64,000 nucleotides of DNA, from positions 372,001 to 436,000 of the forward strand of contig CBDBUY010000004.1 in assembly GCA_965212145.1 (NCBI GenBank). The letters run 5' to 3'. Positions 36,008 to 43,117 of this stretch are shown here, in pieces (the first letter of the stretch is position 1; each line of letters starts with the position of its first letter). Below the pieces are notes generated by a model, which ran no database searches, was not told where the DNA came from, and saw only the letters and a list, made by a program, of their open reading frames with translations. The translations under genes and the position numbers were made by a program. Source of the DNA: JAAEPI01 sp965212145 (lineage in GTDB: Bacteria > Bacteroidota > Bacteroidia > Cytophagales > Cyclobacteriaceae).

Positions 36008-36671
36008 ACGTTTCTTTTGGATAAGGATTTCGGTAATGGTCTATGTCTGAGTTATGAGGACAGTATGCTTCATCAAACGCACATAGCTTTCCCCAATACC
36101 CTTCGGTCCCGTAATAGGTCTGATCAACAGGTATCGTCTGTAATTCATCTCTTAGCAAATTCAAGTTGACAGAAACGAAAGTCCCGCGAAACCAAAAATC
36201 AGAAAGAGCATAGGCATATTTCCTCTCACCCAAGTCCTCGGAATACTTACAAAGGTTTACCCCAAATAACTTATATCCTTTTTCAAATGCCTCTTTTGTT
36301 AAATCAAATCGTTTCAGCACGAAGTGAGACATTAATCTGCGCCAATCAGCAACATTTTCATTGCTTGGCTTAGTCACCCCTTTGCTGTGTATGTACGTAA
36401 GTATATCGAACTTGTCAAGCCGTGTGCCTCTAAGCATTTTTTGCAATCCTCTCGATTCTCCTACGGACGCATGGTTGGTGGAAACAATTATTCGATCTAC
36501 TCTGGTGTTGAATCTAAAATACCAATACGCTGATATGAGTGACAGGGTATTTCGCCAATCGAACGATAGGTGAATAACAATAGACTCGTGAGGTGCTGTA
36601 ATAATTACCTCCTCTGAAATTTTCTTCCAGTTATTTATCAGGTAAACGTTATAGAGTAAAACTGCTCTCAT
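35997..36671 (-). CDS. Polysaccharide-locus protein of unknown family with an HSKG motif (possible glycosyltransferase)
   Basis: A 224-residue protein I cannot assign. Visible landmarks are VLLYNVYLINNWKKISEEVI at the N-terminus, LTYIHSKGVTKPSNENVADW around residue 91, and YYGTEGYWGKLCAF near the C-terminus. Phrases like 'HxKG...W' recur in proteins related to rhamnan-synthesis (RgpF-like) and other uncharacterised capsule transferases, so a glycosyltransferase-like role is a guess from context. No signal peptide. A 15-base gap separates it from the polytopic membrane protein gene upstream. Confidence 0.55.
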   Translation of the reverse strand: MRAVLLYNVYLINNWKKISEEVIITAPHESIVIHLSFDWRNTLSLISAYWYFRFNTRVDRIIVSTNHASVGESRGLQKMLRGTRLDKFDILTYIHSKGVTKPSNENVADWRRLMSHFVLKRFDLTKEAFEKGYKLFGVNLCKYSEDLGERKYAYALSDFWFRGTFVSVNLNLLRDELQTIPVDQTYYGTEGYWGKLCAFDEAYCPHNSDIDHYRNPYPKETYAG

Positions 36672-36686
36672 AAAAACACTTGAGAA

Positions 36687-38018
36687 TTAATAAATCCTTT
36701 TTTTAACCATTGTTGGTTTTATCCTCTCTTGAACGAGATAGAGTCCTATTAAAAACAATGGAATGAGAGGGATGCGGTACCTAACGAGCGAACCGAAGTT
36801 GTAAGTTGCCAAACCAATGGCAAAGGCAAACACGATTGCAAAAATGAAACAAAAGCCGATGATTGGATCACTTACAGCCTCCCGGAAAAAGTTGAAAAAT
36901 CCAGTTTTAAAAAACGTATGAAATAGAATAAATAAAATGAAGGTTCCCTCAATGGCTGACATCAGCATGACGACATTTCGCACTTCCCATAAGAAGGGTC
37001 GGAACAGGCCTGTGGTGGTGGCCAATGGAGCTTTTTGAATCAGTCCAACTGGTGAGTAATCTACCTCTCCAAGTGAATACACCGAGCCTTGCTCCTTTTC
37101 TCCAACAAATTCGAGCCATTCAGCAGTCGTTGATGCAGTATATGTCAGATTTTCTACATTGTAGCGCTGGTTTTGCTCTCCAATGCGGATGAGTGCATAG
37201 GTTCCTCCAAATCCTACCAAGGCAAGAATAAAGGGTAACATGAGAATTCGCAATGCCAGGTTTTTGATGCTCACAAAACGCTTATACCCCATCAAGAAGA
37301 TCAATGCCGGAATCAAGCACATCAGGATGTACACCTTCACCACCATGAGGATGTAAAAGGAAATAATCAGGATGATGACATTTAGTAGCGTATACCTTCG
37401 GTGGAAATACATTTCGAATACGCCGTAAATCAACCAGCCCATTGCAGATATGGTCAACGAGTCCTTGAGTATCCCAGATCCCCAAAACCACAGAGAGGGG
37501 ATATACAGACAGGCAATGGCAAAGGGCAAAGCCATCTTGGGGTAAAGTTTGCAAAACGTATGGTATAAGGCCCAAACACCCGTAAAGCTGATCACACCAA
37601 AGAGTAGTGCCGTGGCATAATAGGACTTCAGTGTAAACACTCCGAAAAAGCCTACAAACCGAGCCACGAAATAGGTGGGAGGATCGAAGTAGGTGAATAT
37701 CCGGCTGGTGTAGGCATACAGCTCGGGTGCCTCTGAGACCGGGAAGAATACCAGCTGAAACCATGCTCCCGGATCGGAAAATATTACATCAGTCACATAC
37801 CTTCCCGGATAGAAGTAATAGCCAAAGGTGTCCCCACCGTACCCATAGTAGAACTCATAGACTAAGCCAAGACTAATCGCTCCCAGCAGCTTCAACATAA
37901 GCGCTGGCATAAAATGCTTCCTGGTAGCAGGGGTCAAGAATCGGCCTTTGAAGATGTTGGCCAGTATCAATATGACCAGTAAGTAGAAAAAGGCCATTAT
38001 GGGTTCTAGTGGATTCAA
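36687..38018 (-). CDS. Polytopic membrane protein, possible Wzy-like polymerase or flippase partner
   Basis: A 443-residue protein with about ten hydrophobic helices (MAFFYLLVILILANIF ... LIPLFLIGLYLV) and a large loop near residues 270-330 (RYNVENLTYTASTTAEWLEF). Size and topology fit Wzy polymerases and other glycan-locus integral membrane proteins, which share little sequence. It has neither MATE/Wzx nor ABC-2 motifs. Its presence together with Wzm/Wzt is odd, because ABC-exported glycans need no Wzy. The stop overlaps the fcl start by 4 bases upstream. Confidence 0.6.
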   Translation of the reverse strand: MNPLEPIMAFFYLLVILILANIFKGRFLTPATRKHFMPALMLKLLGAISLGLVYEFYYGYGGDTFGYYFYPGRYVTDVIFSDPGAWFQLVFFPVSEAPELYAYTSRIFTYFDPPTYFVARFVGFFGVFTLKSYYATALLFGVISFTGVWALYHTFCKLYPKMALPFAIACLYIPSLWFWGSGILKDSLTISAMGWLIYGVFEMYFHRRYTLLNVIILIISFYILMVVKVYILMCLIPALIFLMGYKRFVSIKNLALRILMLPFILALVGFGGTYALIRIGEQNQRYNVENLTYTASTTAEWLEFVGEKEQGSVYSLGEVDYSPVGLIQKAPLATTTGLFRPFLWEVRNVVMLMSAIEGTFILFILFHTFFKTGFFNFFREAVSDPIIGFCFIFAIVFAFAIGLATYNFGSLVRYRIPLIPLFLIGLYLVQERIKPTMVKKRIY

Positions 38019-38944
38019 CTAACTAATTCCCTAAACTCTCTAATCGTCCGTTCCAATCCCTCCTCCAATGATATGCTTGCCTTCCACCCCAAATCCGTCA
38101 GCTTCCTTACGTCCATGAGTTTTCTAGGGGTCCCGTCTGGTTTGCTGTGGTCAAAGGTGAGGGTACCTTCAAAACCCACTTGGGTTTTAATCAATCCGGC
38201 CAGATCGGCAATGGACAAATCCTCTCCTGCGCCCACATTTACAAAGCCTTCTTCATCATAATTCTCCATCAGGAACAAGCAGGCATCTGCCAGGTCATCC
38301 ACGTGCAGGAATTCTCGCTTGGGTGATCCGGATCCCCAGATTTCTACTGATGGAAGTTCCTTCTCTTTGGCCTCTACAAACTTCCTGATCAATGCCGGAA
38401 GGACGTGGGAGTTTTCTGGGTGGTAATTGTCGTTGATGCCGTATAGGTTGGTGGGCATGGCGGAGATGAAGTTGCAGCCATACTGCCGGCGGTAGCTCTC
38501 GCACATCTTTATCCCAGCAATCTTGGCGATGGCGTAAGGTTCGTTAGTGGGCTCCAGTTCGCCAGTGAGCAGTGCCTCTTCCTTTAAAGGTTGGGGAGCC
38601 AGTTTAGGATAAATGCAGGAAGACCCCAGGAAGAGCAATTTCTTTACTTCGTTTACATACGACTGATGGATCACATTGTTTTGGATCATCAGGTTGTCAT
38701 AGAGAAATTCAGCTCGATACACGTTGTTGGCATGAATGCCGCCTACTTTGGCTGCCGCGAGGAAGACGTAATCGGGTTCTTCGTCAGCAAAGAATTCCTG
38801 CACAGCCTGCTGATTTTTGAGGTCCAGCTCTTTGGACGTTCGACCGATGAGGTTGGTAAACCCCTCTTTTTCCAGCCGTCTCCAGATGGCCGAGCCTACC
38901 ATCCCACGATGACCAGCGATGTATATTTTATCGGTTTTGTTCAT
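38015..38944 (-). CDS. fcl: GDP-L-fucose synthase
   Basis: The 309-residue length is typical. It begins KIYIAGHRGMVGSAIWRRLE (NADP motif), then FLAAAKVGGIHANN, FLGSSCIYPK (catalytic Ser/Cys), YAIAKIAGIKMCESYRRQYG (Tyr-x3-Lys), PTNLYGINDNYHPENSHVLP and WGSGSPKREFLHVDD, all diagnostic of Fcl/WcaG. It performs 3,5-epimerisation and 4-reduction of GDP-4-keto-6-deoxymannose to GDP-L-fucose, using the product of Gmd, encoded 0.5 kb upstream. The first ~14 codons and the flanking repeat are triplicated just upstream. Confidence 0.96.
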   Translation of the reverse strand: MNKTDKIYIAGHRGMVGSAIWRRLEKEGFTNLIGRTSKELDLKNQQAVQEFFADEEPDYVFLAAAKVGGIHANNVYRAEFLYDNLMIQNNVIHQSYVNEVKKLLFLGSSCIYPKLAPQPLKEEALLTGELEPTNEPYAIAKIAGIKMCESYRRQYGCNFISAMPTNLYGINDNYHPENSHVLPALIRKFVEAKEKELPSVEIWGSGSPKREFLHVDDLADACLFLMENYDEEGFVNVGAGEDLSIADLAGLIKTQVGFEGTLTFDHSKPDGTPRKLMDVRKLTDLGWKASISLEEGLERTIREFRELVS

Positions 38945-39437
38945 ATTCAGCTCAGGCCCTCTTTATTCTAACCTCCGTCACTCCGAGTGTAACGAAGAGT
39001 CTGGAGGTGGTTGGTAGGTCTAGAATTGAGATTCTTCACTTCGTTCAGAATTCCGTCCATTTTTATGATCACCCTCTTATTATGTTTACTGATGCATAAT
39101 GTCATGCCTGTTATACCGTGATGACCAGCGATGTATATTTTATCGGTTTTGTTCATGTTCAGCTCAGGCCCTCTTTATTCTCACCTCCGTCACTCTGAGT
39201 GCAACGAAGAGTCTGGAGGTGGTTGGTAGGTCTTGAGTTGAGATTCTTCACTTCGTTCAGAATTCCGTCCATTTTTATGATCACCCTCTTATTATGTTTA
39301 CCGATGCATATGTCATGCCTGTTATACCGTGATGACCAACGATGTAAATTTTATCGGTTTTGTTCATTTTGCTAGAAATCACCCTGAACTTGTTTCAGGG
39401 TCTAGATGCTGAAACAAGTTCAGCATGACTTATCGTA
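38890..39437. repeat. Repeat island C: tandem triplication of the fcl 5' end with palindromic repeats
   Basis: Between fcl and gmd. A unit of about 212 bases is tandemly repeated: the fcl start codon and first ~12 codons occur at 38944, again at 39156 and again at 39367 (MNKTDKIYIAGHHG; MNKTDKIYIVGHHG). The copies at 39156 and 39367 soon leave the fcl reading frame. Each of the two full spacers carries a 40-base core (38970-39009, 39182-39221) and a copy of the agattcttcacttcgttcag segment. A different imperfect palindrome (cctgaacttgtttcaggg / gctgaaacaagttcagc) fills 39383-39427 next to the gmd stop. No other gene is present. Confidence 0.9.
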
Positions 39438-40553
39438 TCACTCATGCTGATGCAGAATATCATGCCCGCCATCCCGCAGGTACTTCTGCTTTTCGAAATA
39501 CTTCAGATCCTCGGCGACCATCTCGGCCACCAATTCTTCCAACGTATGCTCCGGTTCCCAGCCCAGTTTTTCTTTGGCCTTGGATGCATCCCCAATCAAC
39601 AAATCCACCTCAGTAGGTCTGAAGTATTCGGGATCTATTTTAATCACTTCCTGACCCGGTTTCAATTGGGTGACGGATGATCCTACAGAAACGACCTTAC
39701 CAATTTCATTCTGTCCTTTTCCAACAAACTCCACTTCAATGCCTGCATTTCTAAAAGCCAGTTGCGCCATGTCCCGCACCGTAGTGGTCACCCCGGTTGC
39801 CAACACAAAATCGTCTGGCTCGTCTTGCTGTAGCATCAAGTACATGCCCTTCACATAATCCTTGGCATGACCCCAGTCTCGTTTCGCGTCCAGGTTTCCC
39901 AGGAACAAGGTGTCCTGAAGTCCATGTGCAATCTTGGCGGCAGCCCTCGTGATTTTCCGTGTCACAAACGTCTCCCCCCGGATAGGACTCTCGTGGTTGA
40001 ATAAAATGCCATTGCAGGCGAACATGTTATAAGCTTCCCGATAATTCACCGTAATCCAGTATGAATACAGCTTCGCCACTCCATAGGGTGAGCGCGGGTA
40101 AAATGGCGTTTTTTCGTTTTGAGGCACTTCCTGCACGAGCCCATAGAGCTCTGAGGTGGAAGCCTGGTAAAATTTCGTTTTTTCTGTCAACCCCAGTAGC
40201 CGAATGGCATCCAGAATTCTCAACGTCCCAATTCCGTCTACATTGGCCGTGTATTCGGGTTCATCAAAACTCACCTTCACGTGAGACATGGCGCCCAGAT
40301 TGTAAACCTCGTCCGGTTGTACTTCCTGAATGATTCTTGTCAGGTTATTGCTATCCGATAAGTCCCCGTAATGAAGCTGGAATTTGTAATTTTTTTCATG
40401 CGGATCCTGGTACAAATGATCGATTCTTTCGGTATTGAAAAGAGAAGATCGACGCTTGATCCCATGTACCTCGTAACCTTGGTTTAGCAACAGCTCCGCC
40501 AAGTAAGCCCCATCCTGACCGGTGACTCCTGTGATTAATGCTTTCTTCGACAT
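39438..40553 (-). CDS. gmd: GDP-mannose 4,6-dehydratase
   Basis: The 371-residue length matches Gmd. ALITGVTGQDGAYLAELLLN, GIKRRSSLFNTERIDHLYQD, YNLGAMSHVKVSFDEPEYTA, STSELYGLVQEVPQNEKTPF, YGVAKLYSYWITVNYREAYN and NHESPIRGETFVTRKI are family signatures. It makes GDP-4-keto-6-deoxy-D-mannose, the Fcl substrate, giving a complete GDP-L-fucose branch. The gene order gmd-fcl is common, but here 493 bases of repeats separate them. Confidence 0.97.
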   Translation of the reverse strand: MSKKALITGVTGQDGAYLAELLLNQGYEVHGIKRRSSLFNTERIDHLYQDPHEKNYKFQLHYGDLSDSNNLTRIIQEVQPDEVYNLGAMSHVKVSFDEPEYTANVDGIGTLRILDAIRLLGLTEKTKFYQASTSELYGLVQEVPQNEKTPFYPRSPYGVAKLYSYWITVNYREAYNMFACNGILFNHESPIRGETFVTRKITRAAAKIAHGLQDTLFLGNLDAKRDWGHAKDYVKGMYLMLQQDEPDDFVLATGVTTTVRDMAQLAFRNAGIEVEFVGKGQNEIGKVVSVGSSVTQLKPGQEVIKIDPEYFRPTEVDLLIGDASKAKEKLGWEPEHTLEELVAEMVAEDLKYFEKQKYLRDGGHDILHQHE

Positions 40554-40656
40554 GTGGCGACAAATTTAGCCATAGACCCTTGGCGAACAACCTAAAATTG
40601 AACTCTTTAAAGAGAGAATTGTATTTCAAAATCATTCCTTGCTAACATTGCTCAAA

Positions 40657-41724
40657 GTGAAAAAACGGATTCTTTTTTTGGTGCTTCACAGGAAAGACCG
40701 CTCTCCTGGCCAACGCTATCGGCATGAGCAATACATCCGGCATCTGGAGGCGGCAGGGTTCGAATGCGAGTTTTCTCCCATGCTAAGTGAAAAAGACGAT
40801 CGCATCTTTTATGCACCTGGACACTATTTTCAAAAAATATTTATTGGACTGAAATGCCTTTTCCAGCGACTCAAAGACGCGCGCAGGGCCAGACACTTCC
40901 AGTTTACCTACATCTATCGGGATGCCTTCTTTTTTGGAACCTTCATTGAACGGCAGATAAAGAAGTCCGGCACCAAAATCATCTACGATTTTGATGACGC
41001 CATTTGGCTGGAGGACCTAAATCCCAATCAGGGAATTTTCAATAAACTCAAAACGCCAGGGAAGGTCTCGAAGTTGATTGAGCTCTCACACCGAACGATG
41101 GTCGGCAATGAATACCTGGCATCATACGCACAGCAGTTCAACGAAAACATTTCCATCATACCAAGTACGGTCGATTTTGACAAATATGTTTCGCCTAGAA
41201 AGCCAAAGTCAGATCTCATTTGCATTGGCTGGACCGGAAGTTTCTCCACGCTGAAACACTTCGAATCGGTCATCGAAGCTCTTCAAGGAATTCATCGGCA
41301 ATTCAAGGAAAAAGTAAAATTCAAGGTGATCGGTGTGCCTGAATACCGAACGGACAAAATTCCGATCCAAAGCATACCATGGAGTAGTGAGTCCGAAGTT
41401 GAAGATCTGGCAGAATTAGACATTGGTATCATGCCACTCCCGGACAATGAATGGACTCGTGGCAAGTGCGCCATGAAGGGTCTCCAATACATGGCCCTCG
41501 GCATACCCACGATCATGTCGCCTGTTGGTATCAACAAGGAAATAATTCATGAGGGTGAGAATGGCATGCTTGCTGAGACCACAGATGAGTGGGTGGAAAA
41601 ACTTTCTCGATTAATTGAAGATTCAGCTTTGAGGGAGAAGCTGGGCAAAAGCGGAAAGCAAACTGTTCTTGAAAATTTTTCAGTTCAAGCGAACAAGGAC
41701 AAATGGCTGGAGGCCTTTTCCTGA
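40657..41724 (+). CDS. Family 4 glycosyltransferase
   Basis: A GT-B protein of about 355 residues. GTG at 40657 (VKKRILFLVLHRKDRSPGQR) is the best start; TTG codons at 40639 and 40648 are possible and there is no ATG. KIIYDFDDAIWLEDLNPN, IGWTGSFSTLKHFESVIEAL, SEVEDLAELDIGIMPLPDNE, KCAMKGLQYMALGIPTIMSP mark a GT4 subgroup seen in capsule loci. It stands alone on the plus strand between gmd and repeat island D; a palindromic core begins about 10 bases after the stop and may act as a terminator. Confidence 0.88.
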   Translation: MKKRILFLVLHRKDRSPGQRYRHEQYIRHLEAAGFECEFSPMLSEKDDRIFYAPGHYFQKIFIGLKCLFQRLKDARRARHFQFTYIYRDAFFFGTFIERQIKKSGTKIIYDFDDAIWLEDLNPNQGIFNKLKTPGKVSKLIELSHRTMVGNEYLASYAQQFNENISIIPSTVDFDKYVSPRKPKSDLICIGWTGSFSTLKHFESVIEALQGIHRQFKEKVKFKVIGVPEYRTDKIPIQSIPWSSESEVEDLAELDIGIMPLPDNEWTRGKCAMKGLQYMALGIPTIMSPVGINKEIIHEGENGMLAETTDEWVEKLSRLIEDSALREKLGKSGKQTVLENFSVQANKDKWLEAFS

Positions 41725-41729
41725 AGATT

Positions 41730-42200
41730 AAAACGAGACTCTTCGTTGCACTCAGAGGGACGATGCGGAAAGCGGCAGCACGCTTCTGTACCACCACGTC
41801 ACTCTGAACATAGTGAAGAGTCTCCTTCGACCCGGTTCAACTTTTGGTCACCTAATGATTGCATTTCCGAAGCAATAGAAAATCAATTAGACTCTTCGTT
41901 ACACTCAGAGTAACGCCATGGTGAGGGTTTGGCTGCTACTATCCCGCCTCTCTGAACGTAGTGAAGAGTCTCCCCAAGACTATTTTACCTGCACCACCCA
42001 CGTCACTCTGAACGTAGTGAAGAGTCTCATTCGACCCGGTTCAACTTTTGGTAACCTATGATTGCATTTCCGAAGCAATGAAAATCAATTAGACTCTTCG
42101 TTGCACTCAGAGTAACGCCATGATGAGGTTTTGGCTGCTACCATCTCGCCTCTCTGAACGTAGTGAAGAGTCTCAAGTCTCGACTCGTTTGATTGCGCAA
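41730..42200. repeat. Repeat island D, left half
   Basis: Direct repeats with alternating palindromic cores. Two copies of a segment starting ttcgacccggttcaactttt (near 41824 and 42030) and running through gcatttccgaagcaat. Cores of the type gactcttcgttgcactcaga (near 41736, 41890, 42091) alternate with the type tctgaacgtagtgaagagtc (near 41803, 41948, 42006, 42151). The array stops just short of the GIY-YIG gene at 42204 and resumes on its other side. No gene. Confidence 0.88.
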
Positions 42201-42203
42201 ATC

Positions 42204-42503
42204 CTACCAACGCAATATCTCTTCATACAAATCTTTTCGATCCGGATTGACTTGATCAATCAACTGATCTTTTCTCGTTCTTATCCAACCCTTAAGCTCT
42301 TTTTCCCTGGCTATTGCTTCGACTATGGAATGGAAATTTTCGAAATAGACGAGCTTATGGCACTTGTATCGTGATGTAAAACTTTCTGGGTAATGATGAG
42401 CTTTATGCTGATTTACCCTAGATGGTAAATCAGATGTAACACCGATATAGAGTGTGGAATTGCTTTTATTGGACATGATGTAAACTGATCCACCTCGTTC
42501 CAT
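42204..42503 (-). CDS. GIY-YIG nuclease family protein embedded in a repeat array
   Basis: A 99-residue single-domain protein of the UPF0213/YhbQ-like group. SVYIMSNKSNSTLYIGVTSD is the GIY-YIG pair, RVNQHKAHH carries the conserved Arg and His, and AIAREKELKGW the metal-binding Glu. These nucleases cut DNA with one metal ion; the short stand-alone forms are very numerous in Bacteroidota and mostly uncharacterised. Its start could also be a later codon near VYIM. It lies alone between two halves of island D, transcribed against asnB and the GT4 gene. Confidence 0.9.
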   Translation of the reverse strand: MERGGSVYIMSNKSNSTLYIGVTSDLPSRVNQHKAHHYPESFTSRYKCHKLVYFENFHSIVEAIAREKELKGWIRTRKDQLIDQVNPDRKDLYEEILRW

Positions 42504-42549
42504 TCGTCAAAAATATTCTAAATAACTAATCTAAGAATTGTCCGATCAT

Positions 42550-43080
42550 TGCTCGAAAAGTGAAAAAGAGACTCTTCGTTTCACTCAGAGGGACGATGAG
42601 CAGAATGGCGACCTACCCTCTCCGCCTTTTGCCACCACGTCCCTCTGAACGTAGTGAAGAGTCTCATTCGACCCGGTTCAACTTTTGCTAACCTATGAAT
42701 GCATTTCCGCAGCAATAGAAAATCAATTAGACTCTTCGTTGCACTCGGAGTAACGCCATGGTGCGGTTTTGGCTGGCTACCATCCCGCCTCTCTGAACGT
42801 AGTGAAGAGTCTCCTCAAGACTATTTTACCTACACCACCACGTCACTCTGAACGTAGTGAAGAGTCTCTTTCGACCCGGTGCAACTTTTGGCAACCTATG
42901 ATTGCATTTCCGAAGCAATGAAAATCAATTAGACTCTTCGTTGCACTCAGAGTAACGCCATGGTGAGGTTTTGTCTGCTACCATGCCGCCTCTCTGAACG
43001 TAGTGAAGAGTCTCGCCAAGACTGTTTAATTGTACCACTACGTCACGCTGAACGTAGTGAGAGTCTCAAGTCTGATTCTT
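42550..43080. repeat. Repeat island D, right half
   Basis: Continuation of the array beyond the GIY-YIG gene: two more copies of the ttcgacccggt...gaagcaat segment (near 42667 and 42870), cores of the type gactcttcgttgcactcaga (near 42571, 42731, 42932), and type tctgaacgtagtgaagagtc (near 42643, 42789, 42847, 42991, 43045, the last with one base lost). The units match those of the left half at high identity. It ends about 40 bases before the asnB start. No gene. Confidence 0.88.
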
Positions 43081-43117
43081 AGGAGCTTCTCTATCAAAGG
43101 ATCGCTATCATTGCATC

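Noticed and set aside
38968..39156. A 62-codon gene beginning MNKTDKIYIAGHHG
   Set aside because: It is a duplicated fcl 5' end that soon leaves the frame; not a separate gene.
41735..41770. Palindromic core after the GT4 gene as a classical terminator
   Set aside because: The stem is imperfect and no T run follows; it belongs to the repeat family, though it might still stop transcription.
41735..43080. CRISPR array
   Set aside because: Units are long and palindromic, spacers are themselves repeated, and no cas gene is nearby.
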